DNA of 64,000 bases from Bacteroidota bacterium (GCA_018266575.1 JAFEAE010000019.1:62001-126000); one strand, 5' to 3'. Numbered from the stretch's first letter, positions 44,742 through 53,845 are shown. Made by a program: numbers and translations. The notes: generated by a model from the sequence alone, not told the origin.

Positions 44742-46742
44742 ATGGCTATTGAAAAAGAAATAAAACAAAATGTCTGGAAAAGCATTTACCGTTTAGTTGC
44801 GCCGTATAAAAAGAAATTTTTCTGGGTCGTGCTGCTGAGTTTATTAAGCACAGGAGCGGGTTTGATTGAACCACTCATCTACCGGGAAGCAATAAACGAT
44901 GTTGCAGGATTGTTTGTGAAACAAGCTAAAGAAGAAACAAAAAAGGAGTTTGGCATTTTTGATGAAGATGAAGACATCCCGCCCGCTACTCAACAACCAA
45001 CGGTACAAAAAGATACTGCTGCAAAAGAACCGGGCCGCGGAAAAGCAAAACGTCCTGTTGCAAAAAAATATACCAGGAAAAAACCGAAACAACCACACAC
45101 CAAACATCATGTCGCCTCGCGTACACCGGAACAAGCGCTCGAGACATTGTTATGGGCAGTAGCGGCATTATTTTTAATAAACGTTTTCGGAACAATTATC
45201 TGGCGCGTCGGCGAAAACAAAAATGTAAAATTATCCTGTCTTATTGAGCAACGTTTTATACAAGGCACATTTGCACATGTGCTTAACCTGCCATTACAAT
45301 TTTTCAGCAAACGCGCTACTGCGGCCATTTCAAAGCAGATTGACCAGTCTGAAGAAGTATCAGCCATCGTCAATGGTTTTTCTCAGCAGATATTACCCGA
45401 ACTGATCAGCCTGCTCGGTATATTGGGCATTATGTTCTATGAAAATATTGCACTCACTTCCATATCGCTGATCATCATTCCGTTTTATCTTCTTGTTGCA
45501 TGGCGCTCTGCAAAAAAATTAGAGTCTGGTTTATCCGTATACTATGAAAGATGGGAAGAAGTATCGTCGAGAATGCAGGATGCTTTGAGTGGTATTAAGA
45601 CGGTAAAACTTTCCGGCGCAGAAGACCGCGAAGTAAATGAACTGAAAGATGTTTCGGAAGAAGCCTACAAAGATTATGTGAAGCGTTCCAAACTGGCAAA
45701 CAAGTATGTTTTTTGGGAAACAACATTAACGCATTTGTCAACAGCACTTGTTTTGGGATATGGCGGATATCTTACCCTGGAAAATAAATTAACCCCCGGC
45801 GATGTAGTAATGTTTGTTGCTTATCTCGACAGGTTGTACAGCCCTATAGATTCCCTTGCAAGCCTGTGGGTAAGCCTGCAGCAAAATGTTGCTTCCATAG
45901 CACGTGCTTTCAAATTATTAAATAACGGAGTGGAAGAAAAAGCAGGAAAAGAGCTTGTCATTAAAAAAGGGAAGATAGAATTCAACAATGTTCATTTCGG
46001 TTATACATCAACGGTAGAAGTGCTGAAAGGTGTGTCATTTGTTTTTGAACCGGGAAAAGCGACTGCATTGATCGGAAGTTCAGGCGCGGGCAAAACAACT
46101 GCGATAGATCTGCTGATGAAATTGTATGAGCCTAACAGTGGCCAAATTATCATTGATGAGCAGGTTTTACATGAACTTGATGCTTCTTCCGTTCGTCAAC
46201 AGATCGGCATTGTTTCTACGGATGGTGCATTGTTTCGGGGAACGCTGGCTGACAATATCCGCTACAAACGCCCCGAAGCCTCCGATAATGATGTGCTGAG
46301 AGCCGCTGCAGCAGCAGGTTTACAAACGACTCTGCGTCGATTGCCAGATGGCTTGAATACAATTGTAGGTGAAAGCGGAATGGGTTTATCTGTTGGCGAA
46401 CGCCAGCGCATACAGATAGCACGTGTGCTTGTTGCTGAACCCCGGATATTAATAATGGATGAAGCAACAGCGAACCTTGATTATGCCACGGAAGCAGAAG
46501 TTAAAAAAACAGTTGAAGAAATACGGAAAGAAAATACAGTCATCATTATCGCACATCGTTATTCAATGGTACGTGATGCGGATCATGTGATCGTTTTATC
46601 TGCAGGCGAAGTAATAGAAGAAGGTTCTCCTGATGAACTAATTCAAAAAGGCGGCTGGTTTGCAGATTTTGCAAATGCTGCCGAAGAAATTGTTGAGCAA
46701 GGCGAAGAAGAAGCAGAAGAATTTGAAGAGGATGAAGAATGA
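44742..46742 (+). CDS. ABC transporter, fused permease and ATPase, with charged insertion
   Basis: The 666-residue protein has an ABC exporter layout: a type-1 membrane domain (about 12-370) and a nucleotide-binding domain (about 400-625). The latter has Walker A GSSGAGKTT, signature LSVGERQRI (Gly-Gly-Gln replaced by Val-Gly-Glu), Walker B RILIMDEAT and the His of the H-loop IIIAHRYSM. Residues about 58-126, between helices 1 and 2, are an unusual hydrophilic insertion rich in Asp/Glu and then Lys/Arg (GRGKAKRPVAKKYTRKKPKQ). The C-terminus is an acidic tail (EEAEEFEEDEE). TTG at 44736 is in frame, but the ATG at 44742 is preferred. Substrate unknown. Confidence 0.9.
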   Translation: MAIEKEIKQNVWKSIYRLVAPYKKKFFWVVLLSLLSTGAGLIEPLIYREAINDVAGLFVKQAKEETKKEFGIFDEDEDIPPATQQPTVQKDTAAKEPGRGKAKRPVAKKYTRKKPKQPHTKHHVASRTPEQALETLLWAVAALFLINVFGTIIWRVGENKNVKLSCLIEQRFIQGTFAHVLNLPLQFFSKRATAAISKQIDQSEEVSAIVNGFSQQILPELISLLGILGIMFYENIALTSISLIIIPFYLLVAWRSAKKLESGLSVYYERWEEVSSRMQDALSGIKTVKLSGAEDREVNELKDVSEEAYKDYVKRSKLANKYVFWETTLTHLSTALVLGYGGYLTLENKLTPGDVVMFVAYLDRLYSPIDSLASLWVSLQQNVASIARAFKLLNNGVEEKAGKELVIKKGKIEFNNVHFGYTSTVEVLKGVSFVFEPGKATALIGSSGAGKTTAIDLLMKLYEPNSGQIIIDEQVLHELDASSVRQQIGIVSTDGALFRGTLADNIRYKRPEASDNDVLRAAAAAGLQTTLRRLPDGLNTIVGESGMGLSVGERQRIQIARVLVAEPRILIMDEATANLDYATEAEVKKTVEEIRKENTVIIIAHRYSMVRDADHVIVLSAGEVIEEGSPDELIQKGGWFADFANAAEEIVEQGEEEAEEFEEDEE

Positions 46743-46832
46743 ATTGAAAGTTGAGAATTGAGATTTTAGTAGTCCCGTTTTTGTTAATGAATCATTTTAA
46801 ATTTTCAAATATTAAATGACATAATTTTAATA

Positions 46833-47285
46833 ATGATAAAATTACTTCTTGCATTATTATTTTTCTTTTTACTATTATCCTGTGATGCCCAGGAAAAAAA
46901 TAGTACAAATATTAATACAGAACATTCACGCGTCATATCACTCAGGCAATTCAATAAAATTGTTGACAGTTGTATAGAATTACTTCAGAAAAAAAGATAT
47001 TCAGAGATTTCAGATAGCGGGCACATTTATATTATTATGTGCGAAAACACAATTTTTTATACTCACATTAAAAATAGTAATAGCACAAAAAAAAGATTCA
47101 AGGATGATAGGTATGAAAATTTCACAACTGCATTCTATGCTGATAGTGCAGCTTATCCAAAAGAATTATCTAAAATCTATAATTGGAAAATGACTGCAGG
47201 ATTAGGAGAATATTTTCCACAATTAGATATTCAATTAGGAGGCAGAATAACTGACCATTCATTATTTAATGTGCACGAACAATAA
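46833..47285 (+). CDS. hypothetical lipoprotein
   Basis: The 150-residue protein has a lipoprotein signal peptide (MIKLLLALLFFFLLLSCDAQ; lipobox LLSC, Cys 17). The mature part is charged with no recognisable domain. The final segment YNWKMTAGLGEYFPQLDIQL may be a compact fold. Family unknown. Confidence 0.7.
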   Translation: MIKLLLALLFFFLLLSCDAQEKNSTNINTEHSRVISLRQFNKIVDSCIELLQKKRYSEISDSGHIYIIMCENTIFYTHIKNSNSTKKRFKDDRYENFTTAFYADSAAYPKELSKIYNWKMTAGLGEYFPQLDIQLGGRITDHSLFNVHEQ

Positions 47286-47494
47286 ACATCCGAGCTTCTA
47301 ACATCTCACTTCTAACAAATCGCCTTGTCATTCCATATACCTATCTTTATATAACTTATTTTCATTTCCGGCAACTGCGATACCTGTTCATAAACACCTA
47401 CGGCAAACATTCAAAAATATTCGGAAGGATTATTGTTATAATAATAACATAACAATTAATCGCTTTTTTAATGTTTTAATAAAACAGCACATTT

Positions 47495-48415
47495 ATGAAA
47501 ATAAATACCTTGGTAATTAAACAAGCGGGTGCTTTTTTTCTAACTATTCTTATACTGACCTGTATGCATAGTGAGAAAATATTTTCCCAGGACCGTCGTC
47601 AAAATCCCCCGACCGACAGAAGGCCGCCGCAACAGCAACCTTCCGTCAGGCCTTCCCCGAATCATCATCAAACGCCTGTTCAACGCCCACCGGCGCAACG
47701 ACCGCCACAACAGCGGCCTCCGGTGCAGCAACCACCACAAAACAGGCCTACGCAGAATCGTCCGCCTCAACAAAGGCGGACGCAGCAACGCCCTCCGCAA
47801 CAGAGGCCACCGCAGAACAGGCCACCGGCAAATCGTCCACCAAATCATCATCAACGCCCCCCGGTTAATCATCGACCACCGGGATGGGGAAATAACCGGC
47901 CAGCATATACAAGGCCTCCGCATATTTTCAGAGGGCGCCGTTATTATAGTTATCATCATTATTATTATCATCCATACAGGCCATTTGTTTTTGGCCCTAT
48001 GTGGCACCCGATTGGTTTCTTTACAAGAACACTTGCTGCCGCAGAATTTATCATAACGTTCAACAGTATCCAATATCATTGTGCAGACGGTGTATATTAT
48101 GTTCCTGATAATGGAGGCTACCAGGTTGTAGCCCCACCGTTGGGTGCAATTATCAGTGGCTTGCCAAACGGATATGCAACCATAAATGTTGGAGGAATTG
48201 ATTACTTCTATTATGGCGGAACATTTTATATAGCAACCCCTGATGGTTACCAGATCGTGCAGGCGCCACCGGGAGCAATTGTTTATAATTTGCCGGATGG
48301 CTGCCAGCAAATTCAAGCTGGAAATAATATTACTTACCTAATGTATAATAACGCATATTTCCAACCGATCGAATACAATGGACAAAATGCTTACGAGGTT
48401 GTTGAAATAGAATAA
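47495..48415 (+). CDS. proline-rich secreted protein (DUF6515-like C-terminus)
   Basis: The 306-residue protein has a signal peptide, then a Pro/Gln/Arg-rich region (about 32-140; many PPQQRPP units, for example RPPAQRPPQQRPPV) and a Tyr/His-rich patch (RGRRYYSYHHYYYHPYRPF). The C-terminal half resembles DUF6515: repeated modules of ADGVYYVPDNGGYQVVAPP, YFYYGGTFYIATPDGYQIVQ and YNNAYFQPIEYNG. Probably periplasmic or surface-exposed; the repeated low-complexity stretch looks like it was expanded by slippage. No enzyme motif. Confidence 0.83.
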   Translation: MKINTLVIKQAGAFFLTILILTCMHSEKIFSQDRRQNPPTDRRPPQQQPSVRPSPNHHQTPVQRPPAQRPPQQRPPVQQPPQNRPTQNRPPQQRRTQQRPPQQRPPQNRPPANRPPNHHQRPPVNHRPPGWGNNRPAYTRPPHIFRGRRYYSYHHYYYHPYRPFVFGPMWHPIGFFTRTLAAAEFIITFNSIQYHCADGVYYVPDNGGYQVVAPPLGAIISGLPNGYATINVGGIDYFYYGGTFYIATPDGYQIVQAPPGAIVYNLPDGCQQIQAGNNITYLMYNNAYFQPIEYNGQNAYEVVEIE

Positions 48416-48430
48416 ACAGAATATGCTATA

Positions 48431-48464
48431 AAAAACCCTGCTTTTCTTGTGCAGGGTTTTTTAT
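48431..48464 (+). terminator. rho-independent terminator
   Basis: AAAACCCTGC (48432-48441) pairs with GCAGGGTTTT (48451-48460), followed by TTAT. It ends the proline-rich protein transcript. Confidence 0.85.
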
Positions 48465-48487
48465 ATTAAGTCATGAAAGAGTTATCG

Positions 48488-49453
48488 CTAATCGCCCAAC
48501 AAATATTGCCAGGCTTTTAAAAAAATATAATTACCTGATGCATCTTTTGGCACATACAGATCAACCACTGTTGAATTATGAAATTGTATGATCGAAGAAA
48601 ATGCAGGCTGGATACGGGTAATCAGTGTATGAGAGTTTGAATAGGGATATGTTGCAGAATCTACATTGACCACATTTCCAAAATTAGTGAGGCCAATATT
48701 TTGCCATCCTGACAATGCATAATTATACTTTATCAATTCATCTTCCGGATGAATGATGGTGAATATTTTATCGGCTGATGCGGGCTTATTTTCCCAATCA
48801 GGACAACTTCCATTTGCCAAAAAATCAATGTCGGAAAAGATAATTGCCCGTTTTACAGGATAGTACACACCGATCACTGCGGCATTACCACCGCCTTGCG
48901 AGTGGCCAGCTACTATTATCTTTGGCCAGTTTGGCTGGCCGCCGTTCAAAAACTGCCCCCAATTTTGAGAAGGGTATTTATTTTGCAAATATTCAAGCAG
49001 TTTCACCAACCTGTTCATTATACTGTTCGAAGGATCAACAGAAACATACTGGCTTCTGTCAATACCATCTATTATTTCCCGCCTTGCGTTGCTATGACAG
49101 GTAATATCATTTGTTGAACTGCATGCCCCGTTGATCAAAACATCGTTCACATACATAAGCCCGATAGCGTGGTAGCCGAGGCCCGCAGCTTCCTGTACAA
49201 TTCCTCTGTAATTTTTCGGCTCAGCACCAGTGCCTGGTAAAAAAACAACCAGGGTATTTTTCAAAGGACCAGTGGTATCTATATACACATAATGATTGTT
49301 TAAATCAGCAGTTATTGATGGATCGGTGGCATCGGGAGAGACCACATATTCAGCGAGGTTGCCGGATTGAATTCCAAATGAACCATCCCCTGTGCTTTTT
49401 TTGCATCCAATAACAGAAATTGCCAGGAAGCTGTAGAAAAATAATTTTAGCAT
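48488..49453 (-). CDS. alpha/beta-hydrolase-like lipoprotein
   Basis: The 321-residue protein has a lipoprotein signal peptide (MLKLFFYSFLAISVIGCKKS; Cys 17). The hydrolase fold has a nucleophile elbow AGHSQGGGNAA and an early LVVFLPGTGAEPKNYRG region. The acid and His candidates are in IIHPEDELI and NSHTLITRI. It resembles the BPSS1187 group of alpha/beta-hydrolase-fold proteins. Substrate unknown. Confidence 0.8.
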   Translation of the reverse strand: MLKLFFYSFLAISVIGCKKSTGDGSFGIQSGNLAEYVVSPDATDPSITADLNNHYVYIDTTGPLKNTLVVFLPGTGAEPKNYRGIVQEAAGLGYHAIGLMYVNDVLINGACSSTNDITCHSNARREIIDGIDRSQYVSVDPSNSIMNRLVKLLEYLQNKYPSQNWGQFLNGGQPNWPKIIVAGHSQGGGNAAVIGVYYPVKRAIIFSDIDFLANGSCPDWENKPASADKIFTIIHPEDELIKYNYALSGWQNIGLTNFGNVVNVDSATYPYSNSHTLITRIQPAFSSIIQFHNSTVVDLYVPKDASGNYIFLKAWQYLLGD

Positions 49454-49587
49454 GATAAAAATTATATAAAACGCGGAAGCTCAGCACAAATTATATATTA
49501 TCCGATATTTTAACATTACAGACGGTACTGCCTTTAATTCATTTTCAAATAAAGGCTATTAAATTTTTTTAATTCGCCGGGGCAAAG

Positions 49588-49612
49588 TACATTTGTCTAT
49601 CATATTTGTAGA
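49588..49612 (+). promoter_or_regulatory. promoter -7 box and palindromic operator of the cysH transcription unit
   Basis: TACATTTG (49588-49595) matches TAnnTTTG exactly and is followed at once by TCTATCATATTTGTAGA (49596-49612), a member of the TCTAY-N7-RTAGR palindrome family. A protein bound there would cover the transcription start. This fits a repressor operator. Confidence 0.6.
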
Positions 49613-49620
49613 GTTTATAA

Positions 49621-49686
49621 ATGAAATCTTTTACTCTTCCCATCCGGACGCTTTTTTATTGTAGCATTAATAATGGTAAATGTTGA
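49621..49686 (+). CDS. cysteine-containing leader peptide upstream of cysH (putative)
   Basis: ATG at 49621, nine bases after the palindrome, opens a 21-codon frame that begins MKSFTLPIRT and ends with INNGKC. Cys codons are at positions 14 and 21 (the last residue). The stop is 52 bases before the cysH ATG. No ribosome-binding sequence is obvious, as is usual here. Assignment as a leader peptide rests on position and on the parallel cases at 55979 and 57140. Confidence 0.45.
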   Translation: MKSFTLPIRTLFYCSINNGKC

Positions 49687-49738
49687 TGCACAATACACTT
49701 CTTTCTTCAACTTTTTGTTTCCTTAACTAATTTTAAAA

Positions 49739-50455
49739 ATGGAAAATACAACAGCAGAAAAGATATCTTCAATAACCTACAAAACAAGTAGACTAATACT
49801 CGCGGATTCTCTGGCATGGCTTGCTGAAGAGTTTCCCGCTAAGGTTACATTTTCATCAAGCTTCAGCATCGAAGACCAGGTAATTGCCCATGCTGTCTTA
49901 TCAAATAATCTTTCCATTTCAATCTTCACGCTGGATACAGGAAGATTATTTGCAGAAACATATTCCGTTTGGAATACTACCAATGAAAAATATAATGCAG
50001 GAATAAAAGCATATTATCCGAACACTTCACACCTGGAAGATTTTGTAAATAAAAAGGGGCCAAATTCATTTTACGAATCTGTTGATAACCGGAAGCAATG
50101 TTGTTATATACGGAAAGTTGAACCGTTGAAACGTGCATTGGCAGGGAATGAAATCTGGGTAACCGGGTTAAGAGCGGAACATTCTCCTGAAAGAAAAAGC
50201 CTGAGAATAGTTGAATGGGATGAAGGAAACAAGATCATCAAATTTAATCCGCTGCTTTTATGGACTTCGGAAGAGGTGCGTGACTATATCAATGAACATG
50301 ATGTACCCTATAACAGTTTACACGACCGTGGTTTTGTAAGTATTGGTTGTGCACCATGTACGAGAGCCATTAAAGCCGGCGAAGATTTCCGTGCAGGAAG
50401 ATGGTGGTGGGAAGATGCAAGCAAAAAAGAATGTGGATTACATACCGCCAATTAA
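49739..50455 (+). CDS. cysH: APS/PAPS reductase (4Fe-4S type)
   Basis: The 238-residue cytoplasmic enzyme reduces adenylyl-sulfate to sulfite using thioredoxin. The PP-loop region is FSSSFSIEDQVIAHA, and LDTGRLFAETY follows. The two cysteine pairs that ligate a 4Fe-4S cluster are QCCYIRK and GCAPCTRA, so it belongs to the APS-reducing class. The catalytic Cys lies in KKECGLH at the C-terminus. It is the first structural gene of cysH-cysD-cysN-cobA. The lack of a CysC kinase domain in this region agrees with direct reduction of APS. Confidence 0.94.
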   Translation: MENTTAEKISSITYKTSRLILADSLAWLAEEFPAKVTFSSSFSIEDQVIAHAVLSNNLSISIFTLDTGRLFAETYSVWNTTNEKYNAGIKAYYPNTSHLEDFVNKKGPNSFYESVDNRKQCCYIRKVEPLKRALAGNEIWVTGLRAEHSPERKSLRIVEWDEGNKIIKFNPLLLWTSEEVRDYINEHDVPYNSLHDRGFVSIGCAPCTRAIKAGEDFRAGRWWWEDASKKECGLHTAN

Positions 50456-50463
50456 AATGTGAA

Positions 50464-50495
50464 AATTTCTCAATAGCACACTGCATTGAGAAATT
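50464..50495 (+). other. intercistronic hairpin between cysH and cysD
   Basis: AATTTCTCAAT (50464-50474) and ATTGAGAAATT (50485-50495) are a perfect inverted repeat with a 10-base loop. No T tract follows, so it may act in mRNA processing or stability rather than as a terminator. Confidence 0.55.
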
Positions 50496-50524
50496 GAGCC
50501 ATTCAGAAATTATCAAATTGAATT

Positions 50525-51433
50525 ATGAGCATTTACAAACAGGACTATCTTGATCAACTCGAATCTGAAGCAATTCATATTCTTCGCGAAGTGGCCGGAC
50601 AGTTTGAGAAGCCGGCATTGCTTTTCAGCGGTGGCAAGGATTCTATCACATTAGTGCATTTGGCTTTGAAAGCTTTTCGTCCCGGAAAATTTCCTTTTCC
50701 TTTAGTGCATGTTGATACAGGGCACAATTTCCCGGAAGCACTTGACTTCAGGGATAAACTGGCGAATGAGATTGGCGAGAAATTGATTGTAAGAAAAGTG
50801 GAAGATACGATCAGGGAAAAAAAATTAACTGAGCCAAAAGGAAAATTCGCGAGCAGGAACCAACTGCAAACTTTTACATTATTAGATACTATTGAAGAAT
50901 TTCAATTTGATTGCTGCATCGGTGGCGGGCGACGGGATGAAGAAAAAGCCAGGGCGAAAGAACGGATTTTTTCCGTGCGTGATGAATTTGGTCAGTGGGA
51001 TCCAAAATTACAGAGACCGGAATTGTGGAATATCTATAATGGTAAAATTCACAAAGGAGAGAATGTGCGTGCATTTCCAATCAGCAATTGGACCGAATTG
51101 GATGTGTGGAATTATATAAGAAGAGAAAATATTGATTTGCCTACCATTTATTTTTCGCATGAACGCGAAGTGATAGAACATGAAAGTCAGTTAGTGGCCG
51201 TTTCATCGTTTATTCGTTTGGACGATACGGATGTTATAGTGAAAAAAAATGTGCGCTACAGAACTGTTGGCGATATGACTTGTACAGCTGCTGTTGAATC
51301 ATCGGCATCAACAGTTGATGATATTATTAAAGAAATCACTGCAACAAAAACAAGTGAACGCGGTGAAACAAGAATTGATGATAAAGTTTCTGAAGCAGCG
51401 ATGGAAGACAGGAAGAAGAATGGATATTTTTAA
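50525..51433 (+). CDS. cysD: sulfate adenylyltransferase small subunit
   Basis: The 302-residue PP-loop ATPase forms APS from ATP and sulfate together with CysN. PP-loop motif LLFSGGKDSITLVHL is near residue 35, with CCIGGGRRDEEKARAKERIF and DVWNYIRRENIDLPTIYFSH in the middle. The C-terminal RYRTVGDMTCTAAVES block is typical. It lies after cysH in the operon. A gap of 252 bases separates it from cysN, unusual because the two are normally close. Confidence 0.95.
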   Translation: MSIYKQDYLDQLESEAIHILREVAGQFEKPALLFSGGKDSITLVHLALKAFRPGKFPFPLVHVDTGHNFPEALDFRDKLANEIGEKLIVRKVEDTIREKKLTEPKGKFASRNQLQTFTLLDTIEEFQFDCCIGGGRRDEEKARAKERIFSVRDEFGQWDPKLQRPELWNIYNGKIHKGENVRAFPISNWTELDVWNYIRRENIDLPTIYFSHEREVIEHESQLVAVSSFIRLDDTDVIVKKNVRYRTVGDMTCTAAVESSASTVDDIIKEITATKTSERGETRIDDKVSEAAMEDRKKNGYF

Positions 51434-51511
51434 ACCAGCCATGAGCAGCGAGCTAATAGCTGTGAGCAAAATTGCGGAGCAGCCTGAAGTTCGGTTATGC
51501 ATTACCGTTAA

Positions 51512-51531
51512 AGTGTGCGACGCAACGATGC
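51512..51531 (-). repeat. partial dispersed repeat, core CATCGTTGCGTCGCA
   Basis: On the reverse strand the sequence reads GCATCGTTGCGTCGCACACT. It occurs in the cysD-cysN gap. The rest of the repeat is eroded. The gap otherwise holds no credible gene. Confidence 0.65.
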
Positions 51532-51685
51532 AGAAAAGGGTTGATGTCGTTGGTTACATAAAAGAGAAACTAAAACAAGAAAGACTAAAATATAAAAAAA
51601 CAATTAAGAATTTGAAGTACTGAAATCTGTGGACTGACGACTGAAGGCCGTTCTCAGAAATCGTACTTCGTAAACCGTACATGCA

Positions 51686-52927
51686 ATGGATTTATTACGT
51701 TTTATAACTGCGGGAAGTGTAGATGACGGCAAAAGCACGCTGATCGGGCGTTTGCTGTATGACAGCAAAAGTATTCTGATCGATCAATTGGAAGCGCTTG
51801 AACGCCAGAGCCGCAATAAAGAAGATGGAGAGATTGACCTGGCGCTGCTTACTGATGGCTTGCGTGCTGAACGCGAACAAGGCATTACGATCGATGTGGC
51901 GTACAAATATTTTTCAACACCCAAACGCAAATTTATTATTGCGGATGCGCCGGGGCACATTCAATACACACGCAACATGGTGACAGGTGCATCGAATGCA
52001 AACCTGATTATTATTTTGATCGATGCGAGACAAGGCGTGGTTGAACAAACTCGCAGGCATTCGATCATTGCATCGTTGTTGAATATTCCTCATGTAGTAG
52101 TTGCGATAAACAAAATGGACCTGGTAGACTATTCGCAGGATGTGTTCAATAATATCGTGATCGATTATTCGGAAATCGCAAAAACACTGGGGTTGAAAGA
52201 TGTAACTTATTTTCCGCTCAGCGCATTGAAGGGAGATAATATTGTTGAGAAAACTCCCAATCTAAGTTGGTATGAGGGAAATACGTTGCTGGAATTTTTA
52301 GAGAATGTGCAATTGGAGAATGATATAAACCTATCTCATGCACGTTTGCCTGTACAATATGTGATACGGCCGCAGACAGAAGAACTGCACGACTATCGCG
52401 GATATGCTGGCAAGATCATTAGCGGCATTTATAAAAAGGGCGATGAAATAACTGTGTTGCCTTCCGGATTAACAAGCAAAATCAAAACTATTGAAATTGG
52501 CGGCAAAGAAACTGATGAAGCGTATGCACAGCAAAGTGTGATCATTCAGTTGGAAGATGATATTGATATCAGTCGCGGTGATGTGATTGTTAAAAATGAA
52601 AACAAACCCGTTATTGCGCAGGAATTACAAGTATTGTTATGCTGGATGGACAACAAACCATTGGTCCGTGGCAATAAATATTTATTGCAGATCAACAGCC
52701 GAACTGTGAAAAGTGTGGTGAAAGAAATAGAATACAAATTAGATGTGAATACACTCGATAAAAATTTTGAAGCGCACCAGGCAGGATTGAATGACATTGT
52801 TAAAGCAACGATCAAAACCGCATCACCATTAGCATTTGATCCGCACAAAGAATTGCGGGCAAATGGTGGCGTAATATTGATTGACGAAACAAGCAATGTG
52901 ACTGTCGGCGCTTGTATGATACAATAA
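51686..52927 (+). CDS. cysN: sulfate adenylyltransferase large subunit (GTPase)
   Basis: The 413-residue EF-Tu-like GTPase couples GTP hydrolysis to APS formation. G1 motif GSVDDGKSTLIGRL at residue 9, G3 DAPGH, G4 NKMD, followed by two beta-barrel domains (from about 220). There is no C-terminal CysC APS-kinase domain. This agrees with an APS-reducing CysH. Confidence 0.95.
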   Translation: MDLLRFITAGSVDDGKSTLIGRLLYDSKSILIDQLEALERQSRNKEDGEIDLALLTDGLRAEREQGITIDVAYKYFSTPKRKFIIADAPGHIQYTRNMVTGASNANLIIILIDARQGVVEQTRRHSIIASLLNIPHVVVAINKMDLVDYSQDVFNNIVIDYSEIAKTLGLKDVTYFPLSALKGDNIVEKTPNLSWYEGNTLLEFLENVQLENDINLSHARLPVQYVIRPQTEELHDYRGYAGKIISGIYKKGDEITVLPSGLTSKIKTIEIGGKETDEAYAQQSVIIQLEDDIDISRGDVIVKNENKPVIAQELQVLLCWMDNKPLVRGNKYLLQINSRTVKSVVKEIEYKLDVNTLDKNFEAHQAGLNDIVKATIKTASPLAFDPHKELRANGGVILIDETSNVTVGACMIQ

Positions 52928-52943
52928 TTTTTTGAATAATTAT

Positions 52944-52960
52944 TCTATAAATCGAATAGA
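52944..52960. promoter_or_regulatory. palindromic motif directly before cobA
   Basis: TCTATAAATCGAATAGA fits TCTAY-N7-RTAGR. The next bases are CTA and then ATG of cobA. The same layout (motif, CTA, ATG) occurs at 57287-57309 before the TonB-dependent receptor gene. Confidence 0.5.
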
Positions 52961-52963
52961 CTA

Positions 52964-53791
52964 ATGAACAAGATCAAACAACATAAAGGCAAAGTAATCC
53001 TGGCAGGAGCTGGCCCAGGCGACCCCGAATTACTAACGCTAAAGGTTATGCGCTATTTGCAGAAAGCTGACGTAGTAATAACAGACAGGTTAGTGAGTAC
53101 TGTGATTTTAGATGAATTTGTTAATAAAGAAGCGCAGGTACTTCATGTGGGCAAACAATGCCGCAAAGGTGCTTCCACTCCACAATCAACTATTAATGAA
53201 CTGATCGTTGATTATGCGTTACAGGGGAAATTAGTTGTTCGGTTAAAAGGCGGTGATGTTTCCATTTTCTCCAACGTGCTGGACGAATTGCAGGTGCTTG
53301 TTGAAAATAAGATCGATTATGAAATTGTACCTGGCGTTACCGCTGCGCTTGGCGCCGCAGCCTATGCAGGCATTCCTCTGACAGCAAGAGATCATTCAAC
53401 TGCTGTCCGTTTCCTTACTTATTATAAAATGGATGTTATTGATGATAATGTCTGGAAGGATCTTGCGTCAACAAATGACACATTGGTTTTTTACATGTCT
53501 TCAGATACCAATGATCTGTTGGTCAAAAAATTAATTGAAAGCAAAATCGCAACGGACAAACATATTGCGGTTATTGAACAAGCGACTACCCCACTCCAAA
53601 ATGTATATAGCTGTAACGTATATGAGTATGCGGAAAAATTCGGTAACAGCAGTTATGTTTCACCAACCCTGATCATTATCGGGAAAGTAGTTGTATTACA
53701 CCAGCAATTCAAATGGATTGAAAATAGTAATAGCAATGAAAACTATTTTCAGCCGGTTGCAAAAAGTAAAGATGCTTTATCGAGGGCTTAG
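52964..53791 (+). CDS. cobA: uroporphyrinogen-III C-methyltransferase
   Basis: The 275-residue SAM-dependent enzyme converts uroporphyrinogen III to precorrin-2, the siroheme precursor. The opening VILAGAGPGDPELLTLK, RLKGGDVSIFSN in place of the usual RLKGGDPFVFGRG, and PGVTAALGAAAYAGIPLTARD are typical. The C-terminus beyond about residue 245 (SNSNENYFQP) is a tail without conserved motifs. It works with the SirC domain at 60120 to supply siroheme for the sulfite reductase encoded next to it on the other strand. Confidence 0.92.
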   Translation: MNKIKQHKGKVILAGAGPGDPELLTLKVMRYLQKADVVITDRLVSTVILDEFVNKEAQVLHVGKQCRKGASTPQSTINELIVDYALQGKLVVRLKGGDVSIFSNVLDELQVLVENKIDYEIVPGVTAALGAAAYAGIPLTARDHSTAVRFLTYYKMDVIDDNVWKDLASTNDTLVFYMSSDTNDLLVKKLIESKIATDKHIAVIEQATTPLQNVYSCNVYEYAEKFGNSSYVSPTLIIIGKVVVLHQQFKWIENSNSNENYFQPVAKSKDALSRA

Positions 53792-53805
53792 CAAAAAAGA
53801 TGAAC

Positions 53806-53845
53806 AAAAGAGGTGACATCTTTTTGAAAAGGTGTCACCTCTTTT
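53806..53845. terminator. bidirectional terminator between cobA and sulfite reductase genes
   Basis: AAAAGAGGTGACA (53806-53818) and TGTCACCTCTTTT (53833-53845) form a perfect 13-pair stem. T-rich tails are on both strands, so it can end both convergent transcripts. Confidence 0.88.

Noticed and set aside
47540..48316. Long open frame opposite the proline-rich gene
   Set aside because: Produced by the codon bias of the repeat-rich gene on the other strand. It has no start context or domain.
51294..51623. 109-codon reading frame across the end of cysD and the cysD-cysN gap
   Set aside because: It overlaps the firmly supported cysD gene in another frame, contains the dispersed repeat, and has low-complexity lysine-rich composition. 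It is a shadow and intergenic sequence.
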